A stretch of 64,000 nt of DNA from an uncultured Eubacteriales bacterium. GTDB lineage: Bacteria; Bacillota; Clostridia; Oscillospirales; Acutalibacteraceae. Made by a program: the position numbers and the translations under genes. Shown here piece by piece: positions 17,283 through 24,507 of the stretch. Each line of letters opens with the position of its first letter. The stretch's first letter is position 1. The DNA is taken from assembly GCA_934667845.1 (NCBI GenBank), contig CAKUMQ010000006.1, positions 5,616 to 69,615 on the forward strand. Direction: 5' to 3'. The notes below the pieces were generated by a model, which was given only the letters and a program-made list of their open reading frames with translations, made no database searches and was not told the DNA's origin.

Positions 17283-17855
17283 ATGTTGAAAAAAATACTC
17301 TTGTTGATCGTATCGTTGGTAATGGCATTGCCGCTTGCAGGATGCAAAAAAGAGGAAGCGGATTTCTCTGAAACAAAGGCAATATGCGAATTAGCGACGC
17401 TGAAATGCTATTATCATAATACGAGCGAGTTAAAGCAGGATTCTTCGGGTATAGGAAAATGGCTTGGAAACATAGGTTATAAAAAAGCGTGGATCGAATA
17501 TGATGGGATAGTCAAATTGGGCATTGACGCTTCCAAGGTAAAAATAGAGCCAAACGGTAATAAAGTTAAAGTTTATGTTCCTAACGCAACGATATTGGGT
17601 GTGGACGTTGATGTTGACTCCATCTCGGAGACAGTTTCCGAAACAGGCTGGTTCACAGAAATAACTACCGAGGAGCGCGCAGAGGCGCAAAAGAAAGCTC
17701 AGGAAGATATGAAAGTAAAAGCGGAAAACAATACCGCTTTGTTGTCACAGGCTACACAAAGAGCCAAAGATACCATTAAAGATTACATAATAAATGTAGG
17801 AGCTCTTATCGGGGTGGAATATGAGATCGAATGGATGGCAGATAATACTACCTAA
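17283..17855 (+). CDS. DUF4230-like lipoprotein
   Basis: About 190 aa with a lipoprotein signal (LPLAGC, Cys near residue 21). The domain repeats the pattern of its upstream partner (YDGIVKLGIDASKVKI), with a helical C-terminus rich in Ala, Lys and Glu. I took the ATG at 17283 because GAGGAAAAGGAA precedes it and because it places the hydrophobic signal at the N-terminus; an in-frame start at 17262 would overlap the previous gene. A strong hairpin at 17884-17916 follows. Function is unknown. Confidence 0.6.
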   Translation: MLKKILLLIVSLVMALPLAGCKKEEADFSETKAICELATLKCYYHNTSELKQDSSGIGKWLGNIGYKKAWIEYDGIVKLGIDASKVKIEPNGNKVKVYVPNATILGVDVDVDSISETVSETGWFTEITTEERAEAQKKAQEDMKVKAENNTALLSQATQRAKDTIKDYIINVGALIGVEYEIEWMADNTT

Positions 17856-17883
17856 AAGCAAAGGTAAAAAACAAAAAGACCCG

Positions 17884-17916
17884 AACCCTAAACCGATCTG
17901 TTTAGGGTTCGGGTTC
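17884..17916. terminator. Bidirectional hairpin terminator after the DUF4230-like pair
   Basis: A 14-bp perfect stem reading CCCGAACCCTAAAC on its left arm, with a 6-base loop. On the plus strand it is followed by a short TTCTT tail; on the minus strand by GTCTTTTTG, the stronger U-tract. The minus-strand arrangement (GCACCA end, 10 bases, then hairpin) mirrors that of tRNA-Leu at 24.9 kb. Confidence 0.65.
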
Positions 17917-18095
17917 TTACTGTTTGGTGCGGGTGGCGAAATAGGAGCATTCCCGAAAATTCGGCAAAACAGCGGGTTCTCGCGGCCAAATAACCATTCG
18001 TTGAAGCAGGGCGAAGATCATGCGTCCGGAGAGGCACCAATCTTGAAACGCCCCGGGGACAATGATCATTTTCGTATATCGTCCGGACATGACAA

Positions 18096-18133
18096 CACCT
18101 CCTGTTGCAGCTTAGAAGCTGCAACAGGAGGTG
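18096..18133. repeat. Perfect 18-bp inverted repeat containing an SD sequence
   Basis: Arms 18096-18113 and 18116-18133 are exact complements around a 2-base centre. The plus strand continues with C(T)7, so it would terminate plus-strand transcripts. On the minus strand the right side of the hairpin contains AGGAGGTG directly upstream of a small ORF, which would be sequestered. Confidence 0.7.
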
Positions 18134-18186
18134 CTTTTTTTACTGTCTCTTTTTCCGGGAATAGTCCGACGCCGCGCGGGGGAGTT

Positions 18187-18711
18187 TTATTGTTTGGTAA
18201 ACACAAATCTGGCGGAACTGGTCGAGAAGAACTCCGGGCTGATATCAAACTCCAGTTTTTCCCAATTTTCGGGAACTTCGACCGCATACCAACCGATCGC
18301 TTTCTTGCCCGGGGCAATTTCGCCATCGAGCGTGCCCTCATCGAACGATAACTGCGCCTTTATCGAATATTCACACTTGACATCGTCGGCATAAACACTA
18401 AAAAGCAAAACGCTGCTGACATTCTGCGACTCGTTTGAGATGTTTTCGACCTCAAATTTAACGCCGACAAAGGTTTTGCCCGCGTCAGGTTCCGTGAGCT
18501 TTGTCCCTTGCGACTCTTTCAGCTCGGTAGCAGTGAATTTAAGATCATTGAATACCGCAGCTTCATTCAGTCCAAAGGTATTCTCTGTGTCGCCCGCCGA
18601 CGATGCGCCGGCCGATGCAGCAGAACCGGTTTCCTTGACCGGATAATCGGCGCACGCTGCACACATGGCGCAAAACGCGACTGCAAGTGCCAAAATTGCA
18701 AATTTTTTCAT
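18187..18711 (-). CDS. DUF4352-type lipoprotein
   Basis: The 174-aa protein has a lipoprotein signal (AMCAAC, Cys near residue 20) and a Ser/Ala-rich spacer. A beta-sandwich domain of about 120 residues (FVGVKFEVENIS, FSVYADDVKCEY, PGKKAIGWYAVEVPE) matches DUF4352, an immunoglobulin-like fold found in secreted Gram-positive proteins with no fixed function. It is transcribed away from the XRE gene at 18798, and the shared 86-bp gap holds two operator palindromes. Regulation by that repressor is therefore likely, though inferred. Confidence 0.75.
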   Translation of the reverse strand: MKKFAILALAVAFCAMCAACADYPVKETGSAASAGASSAGDTENTFGLNEAAVFNDLKFTATELKESQGTKLTEPDAGKTFVGVKFEVENISNESQNVSSVLLFSVYADDVKCEYSIKAQLSFDEGTLDGEIAPGKKAIGWYAVEVPENWEKLEFDISPEFFSTSSARFVFTKQ

Positions 18712-18730
18712 GATCTGACCTCTTTCCTTT

Positions 18731-18755
18731 TTAATATCCCAAATCGGGATATTAA
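18731..18755. promoter_or_regulatory. Operator O1: TTAATATCCC inverted repeat
   Basis: Two perfect 10-bp arms (18731-18740 and 18746-18755) around a 5-base centre lie between the divergent DUF4352 lipoprotein and XRE genes. Spacing to O2 (centres 24 bp apart) fits cooperative binding of repressor dimers. Confidence 0.7.
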
Positions 18756-18757
18756 AA

Positions 18758-18776
18758 GTATACCATTATGGGATAC
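18758..18776. promoter_or_regulatory. Operator O2: GTATACC/GGGATAC inverted repeat
   Basis: Arms GTATACC (18758-18764) and GGGATAC (18770-18776) flank a 5-base centre and share the GATA/TATC core of O1. It is adjacent to the XRE gene start at 18798. Confidence 0.6.
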
Positions 18777-18797
18777 TTCTTGTCAAGAGGTGATCAT

Positions 18798-19004
18798 ATG
18801 CGTTTAAGAGAGATCCGCAAAGCCAAAGGCATATCGCAGCTTAAACTGGCCATGGAGTTGAACACGAATCAAAACACGATAAGCCGTTACGAAACGGGCG
18901 AGCGCGAGCCGGGACTTGTCGAGCTGGTCAACATCGCCGACTATTTTGACGTATCTACCGATTATCTTTTAGAAAGAACAGACAACCCAAAGATCAACCG
19001 ATAA
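18798..19004 (+). CDS. XRE/Cro-family transcriptional repressor
   Basis: The 68-aa protein is a single helix-turn-helix domain (MRLREIRKAKGISQLKLAMEL, then NQNTISRYETGEREP and ADYFDVSTDYLLER), a compact Cro/C1-type regulator. I chose the ATG at 18798 because it follows AAGAGGTGATCAT; an upstream in-frame ATG at 18768 lies inside operator O2 and lacks a binding site. It most likely represses itself and the divergent lipoprotein through O1 and O2. A hairpin at 19130-19150 ends the transcript. Confidence 0.82.
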   Translation: MRLREIRKAKGISQLKLAMELNTNQNTISRYETGEREPGLVELVNIADYFDVSTDYLLERTDNPKINR

Positions 19005-19127
19005 CGGGGGTCTTACAGACGAATTACGGATCTTGAAGATCGGGTGAGAGCCTTCGCGCTGCGTACCGTGAAGTCAGATGTGTCGTCCGACGGTAAGGCA
19101 ATGGATCATCGCTGCGCAAAGAAAAAG

Positions 19128-19152
19128 ACCAAGTCATATGACCTGGTCTTTT
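19128..19152. terminator. Bidirectional terminator between XRE and low-complexity lipoprotein genes
   Basis: An almost perfect stem (AAAGACCA..GTCATATGAC..TGGTCTTT) is flanked by A-runs on the left and T-runs on the right, suited to the two convergent genes. TTTGGTGCGG directly follows at 19150-19159. Confidence 0.7.
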
Positions 19153-19244
19153 GGTGCGGGTTCGGGCTGTTCAAACCGGCTCTTGTTCCGCGTCGGCGGC
19201 TCAAGATCGGCAGCCGAAAATTTTACGGACGGCATTTATCCGGA

Positions 19245-19796
19245 TCACGGCTTGCAAAAAGAGCAGGGCTTCCAGCCCCTCTCCTCCGCCTCGGCTATCG
19301 TCATTTCTGCCCCGTTGGCATACCGGCAGCTTTTCGTGTGATAATGATTGCCCGTTCTGGAGCCGTAAACGATCTCCTGCAGCCGCGACGACGCTGCTTT
19401 TGTCGTTTCCGCTGTCGGTTTGGCCGTCGTCTCCCGCTTTGCCGTCGTGTCCTTTTTTGCCGTCGTTTTCTTTGTTGTCGCTTTCTTTGTTGTTGTATTC
19501 TTTGTTGTCGTTGCGGTTTCTTTTCGGGTCGTCGCCTCCGTCGTCACTTCGGCGGTCGTTTCACTCGTCGCCGCAGCCGTCGCCTCGGTCGTTGTTTCCG
19601 CTGTCGTTTCCGCCGCCAGGGTCGTCCCCGTCGTGATCTGCGCCGCAAAGGCGGTGGTGGCCTGCGGTACCGACGCACTGCCGCCGTCCGCCTCGCCGCA
19701 GGCCGTGACAGCGGTAATTATCAGCGCGAGCAGAACGCCTCCCGGCCATAAAAGCCGCTTCTTTCTTCTGTCACTGGCTGATCCGCTTTGTTTCAA
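19245..19796 (-). CDS. Low-complexity lipoprotein with C-terminal Cys/His zinc-ribbon-like motif
   Basis: The 183-aa protein has a lipoprotein signal (ITAVTAC, Cys at about 33) followed by about 100 residues of Thr/Ala/Lys-rich low-complexity sequence (TTTKKATTKK type). The last 40 residues (GNHYHTKSCRYAN, EAEERGWKPCSFC) match the small Cys/His module found at the ends of Gram-positive nucleases and competence-type proteins. The start is TTG (19794-19796), overlapping the recombinase stop by 4 bases (TTGA), so the genes are coupled. Function is unknown; the spacer suggests a wall-spanning stalk. Confidence 0.65.
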   Translation of the reverse strand: MKQSGSASDRRKKRLLWPGGVLLALIITAVTACGEADGGSASVPQATTAFAAQITTGTTLAAETTAETTTEATAAATSETTAEVTTEATTRKETATTTKNTTTKKATTKKTTAKKDTTAKRETTAKPTAETTKAASSRLQEIVYGSRTGNHYHTKSCRYANGAEMTIAEAEERGWKPCSFCKP

Positions 19797-21394
19797 ATCC
19801 TCGATCTCCCTTCCGTATCGTGCAGCCCGGATCTTGCCGTCTCTCCCCCGCCCTTTACCGGTGACGGCAGCAAAAAAACATGGCGCGCACTAAACAGAAA
19901 CGGCGAACATCTCACGATGATCGCCGTTTTTGGTGCAGCGAGTGCATTAATATCCGAACCCAAGCCCGATTTTTCAAGCTCGGTGAAATTGATTGTTTTA
20001 GTGCCGTCTTTGTAATTGAATGTGAACGTAATCCTGTCGTCATAAAGGAAAATTGCATTGACAAAGCTGTCAATCAGCCTGCGACGGTGGTCAAGCTTCT
20101 TGGTATTAAGCTTTCTGAACCGATGAAACCAAAAAATAATTTGTTCACGGGAAAGCGTTGGCTTTGCCATTTCTTCTTTGATAATCTGAACGGAGAGTTC
20201 GCTTTTTTGCTTTTCAAGGCTTTCAAGCCGTTCTTTTGTAGAGGCGGTTAAAATACCTTGCTGAATAGCGTCAAGCATATTATCAATAGATTTTTGCGTA
20301 TCGGCAAAACGCTTTTTGAGCAGCGACAGTGCGGTGTTTTCCTTGCTCTGCAATTTCATTACCGTATCAGCAAGTTTCTCAATCAGTTCATCGTCAAAAA
20401 TCAACTTTTTGATCTGCTCAATCACAAGATTTTCAATCCATTCTTTTTTAACTGTTTTCTTGTCACAGCCCTTGTGATTTTTTACGCTTGCACATTTGTA
20501 ATAACGGTGAACCTTGTTCCTGCCTGTTCCGCTTTCACCGACCATATAGCATTGGCACTTTCCGCAAAACAGCTTTGTTGTCAGCAGGTATTCGTCCTCG
20601 GCTTTATGTTTAGCCGGGGCTTTTTTGTTTGCCGCCATGCGTTCCTGCACACGGTTAAATAAATCCTCGGGAACAATCGCCGGTATACCGTTTGGGTGAA
20701 CAATATCGTTATACCTGTATTCGCCGATATATTTGCGGTTATGTAACATTCGGGTGACGCTGTTTATGCTGATTTTGCCTCCGCGTTTGGTACGAACGCC
20801 TTTCAGATTCATTTCGTCGGTAATTTCACGCATGGACGCACCGTCTGCATAATGTTTAAATGCGTCAAGTACCGCCGGAGCCGTAAGCGGATCAATTTGA
20901 AAATACTGCTCGCTGTCGATCATATAACCGATCGGCAATGTTCCGCCGTTATATTTGCATTTCAGTGCGTTTTCGGTCAGTCCGCGCGTGACCTTTTCAG
21001 AAAGTTCAGCCGAATAATATTCCGCCATACCCTCAAGCATAGATTCAAGCAAAATGCCTTCCGCACCGGCTGAGATAGCCTCGGTTGCGGAAACGACCTT
21101 TATACCGTTATTTTTCAAAATGCGTTTGTAGTGCGCCGAATCGTATTTATCCCGTGCAAAACGGTCAAGTTTCCAAACAATAACGACCTCAAATTTTCTG
21201 CCTGCACTGTCTTTTATCATACGCTGAAAGTCAGGGCGGCGGTCGGTTCTCGCCGACAACGCACGGTCGATGTAGGTTTCTACAATTTGAATGTCATTTT
21301 TCTCGGCAAAGGCCTTGCATTCGCGGAGCTGTCCTTCAATAGATTCTTCACGCTGATTATCCGAAGAATATCTTGCATAGATTACGCCTTTCAT
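19793..21394 (-). CDS. Large serine recombinase (TnpX-like)
   Basis: About 533 aa. Residues 1-150 are the resolvase catalytic domain, with the nucleophilic Ser at position 10 (YARYSS), DFQRM, and the KLDRFARD helix. A recombinase DNA-binding domain follows, then a zinc ribbon (CGKCQCYM ... CASVKNHKGC, about 280-320) and a coiled-coil segment (LADTVMKLQSKENTALSLL onward). It should integrate and excise the element as TnpX does in Tn4451-type elements. I chose the ATG at 21394 (AGGCAGGTGAAG upstream). The last 50-60 residues after KSGLGSDIN do not look like recombinase and share bases with flanking DNA. A TATAAT promoter is at 21558-21586. Confidence 0.85.
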   Translation of the reverse strand: MKGVIYARYSSDNQREESIEGQLRECKAFAEKNDIQIVETYIDRALSARTDRRPDFQRMIKDSAGRKFEVVIVWKLDRFARDKYDSAHYKRILKNNGIKVVSATEAISAGAEGILLESMLEGMAEYYSAELSEKVTRGLTENALKCKYNGGTLPIGYMIDSEQYFQIDPLTAPAVLDAFKHYADGASMREITDEMNLKGVRTKRGGKISINSVTRMLHNRKYIGEYRYNDIVHPNGIPAIVPEDLFNRVQERMAANKKAPAKHKAEDEYLLTTKLFCGKCQCYMVGESGTGRNKVHRYYKCASVKNHKGCDKKTVKKEWIENLVIEQIKKLIFDDELIEKLADTVMKLQSKENTALSLLKKRFADTQKSIDNMLDAIQQGILTASTKERLESLEKQKSELSVQIIKEEMAKPTLSREQIIFWFHRFRKLNTKKLDHRRRLIDSFVNAIFLYDDRITFTFNYKDGTKTINFTELEKSGLGSDINALAAPKTAIIVRCSPFLFSARHVFLLPSPVKGGGETARSGLHDTEGRSRI

Positions 21395-21505
21395 TTTCTT
21401 CACCTGCCTTTCTTTTGGAGTGTATAACACAAGTTTCCCTTGTTGTTATCTGGATTTTGGGGTGTTAGGGAGCTCCCGAACAAGCGATGAAAGCGACAAA
21501 CGAAT

Positions 21506-21538
21506 TTGCTACAGCAAATTCAGTGCTTGCTGAGACAA
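21506..21538 (-). repeat. Leader element, block 1, in front of the recombinase gene
   Basis: On the minus strand this reads TGTCTCAGCAAGCACT, then a perfect hairpin GAATTTGC-TGTA-GCAAATTC. Except for the hairpin tip it matches 23594-23630 in the same sense relative to the downstream gene; 23 bases are identical. It falls in the probable 5' leader of the recombinase message. Confidence 0.65.
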
Positions 21539-21557
21539 TATCACTTTTGACAGTTTG

Positions 21558-21586
21558 ATTATAGCATATTTGAATTACAAAGTCTA
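21558..21586 (-). promoter_or_regulatory. Promoter of the serine recombinase gene
   Basis: On the minus strand -35 TAGACT (21581-21586), 17-bp spacer, -10 TATAAT (21558-21563). The transcript would begin at about 21550 and carry the leader element. Confidence 0.5.
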
Positions 21587-21637
21587 TATTCAATCGTGAA
21601 ATATTCAAATTGTTCTTGAATATTTCAATATTATCTA

Positions 21638-21666
21638 TTGCTGTTTTATAAAATCTATGCTATACT
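21638..21666 (+). promoter_or_regulatory. Promoter of the element XRE-sigma genes
   Basis: -35 TTGCTG (21638-21643), 17-bp spacer, -10 TATACT (21661-21666), 38 bp before the TTG start at 21704. Confidence 0.6.
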
Positions 21667-21703
21667 ATAACATAGGTTATTGTAGGTTCAGGAGGTAATC
21701 GTA

Positions 21704-21901
21704 TTGGCGCGTTCATACAACAAACTTTGGAAACTGATGATTGATAAAAAAATAAATAAGACCCAACTCTGCAAGGCAGCGGGTATAACCACAAACGCTA
21801 TGGCAAAGCTCGGTCGTGACGAAACCGTAACGCAGGAAACTCTTGAAAAAATATGTGCGGTGCTCGGCTGCACCCTTGATGATATCGTAGAATTACAATA
21901 A
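21704..21901 (+). CDS. XRE/Cro-type regulator of the mobile element
   Basis: The 65-aa protein is a single helix-turn-helix domain (NKTQLCKAAGITTNAMAKLG, EICAVLGCTLDDIVE-like end), typical of small Cro-like regulators on Gram-positive integrative elements. The start is TTG with GGAGGTAATC 6 bp upstream. It lies between the divergent recombinase promoter and the sigma-factor gene 71 bp downstream, so it probably controls one or both; this is inferred from place. Confidence 0.75.
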   Translation: MARSYNKLWKLMIDKKINKTQLCKAAGITTNAMAKLGRDETVTQETLEKICAVLGCTLDDIVELQ

Positions 21902-21972
21902 TTTAAACAACATATCGAATCAAATTTAAAATCTGCGACTTATAAGTGAAAGCTTTCAAATGAGGTGAACAA

Positions 21973-23586
21973 ATGCAGTTAACCGAAGTACAAAAATACA
22001 CAGAGTATTTGTTTAATGCCGCACTGAAAAAATGCCAAAATATAAGTGACGCAGAAGATCTTACGCAGGAAGTATTGTTGGCTGCTTTACAATCCATGGC
22101 CGAAATATCGAATATTAAGGCATGGCTTTCGGTTGTATTGAACCATAAATACTACGATATGCTCCGCAGAAAATATAAGCTGCCGACAATCAGTATAGAC
22201 TTTATACCTGATGAATCGGAATGCTTTTGTGCAGAAGAAGTTGAAAACTGCCCGGATTCTGCTTCTGTAAGGCATGAAGTATCCTATCTTGCCGATAAAT
22301 ATCGCACGGTTATTGTTCGTCACTATTTCAACGGAGAAAAGGTTCAAGATATTGCAGACAGTCTCGGAGTGCCGAAGGGAACCGTCCTGTCAAGACTTTC
22401 AAGTGGCAGAGAGCAAATGCGGAAAGGATTTGAAGAAATGGAGTTATATGAAAAATACAGTTATCAGCCCGAGAGGTTGGAGATTAGCTGCCACGGAAGG
22501 CAGGGATTTCATGACGAGCCGTGGTCGCTGGTGGCAAATGATATGATGAAACAAAACATACTGATTGCCGCATATCAGAAACCGCTAACCGCAGTTGAAA
22601 TCAGCCGAGTCATGGGCATTCCGACTGCCTATATTGAAAATGCAATTGAGGATTTGACTTCCTCTGAATTGATGAAACAGGTAAATAACAAATACTTTAC
22701 TGATTTTATGATTACGAAGCCGGAGCAGCTGCTAAAAGGATTAGATGCTGAAATTGCGTTAGTGGAAGCACATTATGCAGAGATACTGAATTTCATCAAT
22801 AATTATCTAAAAACATTACAAAGCTCTTTTTTCTTACGATTTACCGAAACTCAAAAACGAAAGCTTGAATATTATTTCATTTTACATTTGCTTTCTTCTG
22901 CCCTTTACACCGCAACGCAACGAATCGTACCTTCTAAAGAGGAATATCCGCAGCGTCCCGACGGCGGCAGGTGGATTGCAATGGGAACGCAATATCCTCA
23001 AAATTTTGATTTCCGGAACTATCGTTTCGGAAAATACTGTTACGGCGGTGAAAGAAGATCATATGATGAAAATTATTTAGGAGCAAAATCCATACACTTG
23101 CATTTATACGATTCGCAGCCTGATCTTAACAAATATCAACGCGGTCCCATTGAAATGCATGATGATGTCCTCGTTCGGTTGCTTTATATTATTTCAAGAG
23201 GAATTCCGTTTGAATACGCAGGATTTGAAACTGTGTTTTTAGAGGATATACCGCACTTAGCAGAATGCGGTGTTTTAGGAATCAATAACGGAAAACCATT
23301 TGTTGACCTGCCAATCCTGACACCGGATGAATACAGTTTACTTGATAAAACGCGAATTGAATATATGCATAAAATGGCGAATATGCTTGAGCCTTGGCTT
23401 CGGGAAGTTTTTCCTTTGTTAAGAATAGACATTCCTAAACATCTTGTAGGACGAGTTGCAGAATTCAGACAGTATTCCTGTTATGCAATACCAATGGCAT
23501 TTATTAAAAAAGCAGTTGAGCAAAAAGACTTTGAAATTCAAAAAGCAACGCCGCCAATGGTATTTGTTATTGATGACCAAAATTAA
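21973..23586 (+). CDS. ECF-like sigma factor with a long C-terminal extension
   Basis: At 537 aa this is far longer than normal ECF sigma factors (about 170-200 aa). Residues 8-72 match sigma region 2 (DAEDLTQEVLLAAL, IKAWLSVVLNHKYYDMLRRK) and residues 104-152 region 4 (KYRTVIVRHYFNGEKVQDIADS, VPKGTVLSRL). A second winged-helix-like segment is at about 190-250 (LTAVEISRVMGIPTAYIENA). The remaining 280 residues are an unassigned domain. It probably directs RNA polymerase to element promoters; the extension may sense a signal or act as a built-in anti-sigma. GAGGTGAAC precedes the ATG. Confidence 0.75.
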   Translation: MQLTEVQKYTEYLFNAALKKCQNISDAEDLTQEVLLAALQSMAEISNIKAWLSVVLNHKYYDMLRRKYKLPTISIDFIPDESECFCAEEVENCPDSASVRHEVSYLADKYRTVIVRHYFNGEKVQDIADSLGVPKGTVLSRLSSGREQMRKGFEEMELYEKYSYQPERLEISCHGRQGFHDEPWSLVANDMMKQNILIAAYQKPLTAVEISRVMGIPTAYIENAIEDLTSSELMKQVNNKYFTDFMITKPEQLLKGLDAEIALVEAHYAEILNFINNYLKTLQSSFFLRFTETQKRKLEYYFILHLLSSALYTATQRIVPSKEEYPQRPDGGRWIAMGTQYPQNFDFRNYRFGKYCYGGERRSYDENYLGAKSIHLHLYDSQPDLNKYQRGPIEMHDDVLVRLLYIISRGIPFEYAGFETVFLEDIPHLAECGVLGINNGKPFVDLPILTPDEYSLLDKTRIEYMHKMANMLEPWLREVFPLLRIDIPKHLVGRVAEFRQYSCYAIPMAFIKKAVEQKDFEIQKATPPMVFVIDDQN

Positions 23587-23593
23587 GAAATCT

Positions 23594-23630
23594 GTCTCAG
23601 CAAGCACTGAATTTGGCTATCCAAATTCGG
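23594..23630 (+). repeat. Leader element, block 1, behind the sigma gene
   Basis: This begins 7 bp after the sigma-factor stop and about 95 bp before the next start. It reads TGTCTCAGCAAGCACT, then hairpin GAATTTGG-CTAT-CCAAATTC. Relative to 21506-21538 the top base pair of the stem is swapped (G-C instead of C-G), preserving the pairing. Confidence 0.65.
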
Positions 23631-23725
23631 GGATGCTGCTACGGCATTACCTTAGCAAGCATCGTCTTTGTGTCCACACGACCTTGTTAGGGCAAATCCC
23701 TAAAACCCTTTGAACGGAGAATTCT

Positions 23726-23995
23726 ATGGATATAAATGAACTCAAAAAACAAATGATTCCGTATTGGCGTGACATTTACAATCTGCAATACGGCAACATC
23801 TTCAAGCAACTATTTGTTCGTATCAAATACAGGATATTCGGAAACCGTTTCGGAACATCGGAGATTCCGGACAACATTCTTGAAGCCATTGCACGTACAA
23901 TGCTACCTGATATCCGTGAATTTTTTCTTTCAAAAGAAGGACAGGCTGAATTTGCGGCATGGAAAGCGGAACAAGAAAAGAAAAACAAAAAGTAA
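23726..23995 (+). CDS. Small hypothetical protein of the mobile element
   Basis: 89 aa, basic and largely helical, ending in a Lys/Glu-rich tail (AEQEKKNKK). I do not recognise a family. An ACGGAGAATT site precedes the ATG and the coding pattern is regular, so it is probably real. It follows the leader-element copy and precedes the SWIM gene by 14 bp; the two are likely co-transcribed. Confidence 0.55.
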   Translation: MDINELKKQMIPYWRDIYNLQYGNIFKQLFVRIKYRIFGNRFGTSEIPDNILEAIARTMLPDIREFFLSKEGQAEFAAWKAEQEKKNKK

Positions 23996-24009
23996 TGTGA
24001 GGGGACAAT

Positions 24010-24465
24010 ATGGGATTGTTAGATTTAGCAAGCGGCGCTTCTGCGTGGAGAGGCTATGAATACTATAAGAACGGTAGTGTTCTGCTAAAAAAGAAAATAA
24101 CCGACCACGAATATAGCGGTACTTTGCGTGGTAGCGGAAATAAGCATTATGATGTCTTTATAGACATCGAACATCCGAGAAAATCTCATTGCAATTGTCC
24201 TCATGCCAATGGCAAACGAATTATTTGCAAGCATCAGGTTGCACTGTATTTTTCTGTTTTTCCGGAAGAGGCGGATCAGTACTACAAAGAAGTTATTGAA
24301 TATGAGGAGGAAGAAGAACGGCGGCAGGAAGAACTTGATAAAAAGGTTGTCGCTTATATTAACAGTCTTTCCAAAGAAGAGTTACGGCAAACCTTGTATG
24401 AGGTTCTTTATGACGGCGCCGATTGGGTGTTTGAGAGATTTGTGAGAGAGCATATTGATTATTAA
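24010..24465 (+). CDS. SWIM zinc-finger protein
   Basis: The 151-aa protein has a SWIM motif C61-x-C63 ... C73-x-H75 (HCNCPHANGKR, ICKHQVALYF), a zinc-binding fold for DNA or protein contact. The preceding segment (YSGTLRGSGNKHYDVFIDIE) is the usual SWIM lead-in, and the C-terminus is strongly acidic and helical. It is cargo of the recombinase element, with no role predictable from sequence alone. GAGGGG lies just before the ATG; a clear terminator follows. Confidence 0.75.
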   Translation: MGLLDLASGASAWRGYEYYKNGSVLLKKKITDHEYSGTLRGSGNKHYDVFIDIEHPRKSHCNCPHANGKRIICKHQVALYFSVFPEEADQYYKEVIEYEEEEERRQEELDKKVVAYINSLSKEELRQTLYEVLYDGADWVFERFVREHIDY

Positions 24466-24471
24466 ATGATT

Positions 24472-24502
24472 AAGGCGAGAGATGAGTGTCCCTCGCCTTT
24501 TT
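24472..24502 (+). terminator. Terminator after the SWIM gene
   Basis: Stem AAGGCGAG / CTCGCCTT with a 12-base loop, followed by TTT; 7 bp after the stop and between convergent genes. Confidence 0.75.
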
Positions 24503-24507
24503 GAGTA

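Larger units (their letters stand above)
17856..18186. other. Intergenic region with two large hairpins and a doubtful small ORF
   Basis: The 331-bp gap between convergent genes holds the hairpin at 17884-17916, a tRNA-3'-end-like decamer at 17923-17932 and a perfect inverted repeat at 18096-18133. On the minus strand a 57-codon frame starts at about 18090 (MSGRYTKMIIVPG) and ends in ATRTKQ at the decamer. Its AGGAGGTG binding site lies inside the inverted repeat. I do not recognise the peptide and regard it as doubtful. Confidence 0.4.

Noticed and set aside
19400..19620. GTC-rich tandem repeats as a possible non-coding repeat
   Set aside because: They are the Thr/Ala codons of the low-complexity lipoprotein stalk on the minus strand.
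21422..21430. GTGTTATAC on the minus strand, like the nick region of MobV-type transfer origins
   Set aside because: Only 9 bases agree, no relaxase gene is present, and the flanking inverted repeat of such origins is not evident.
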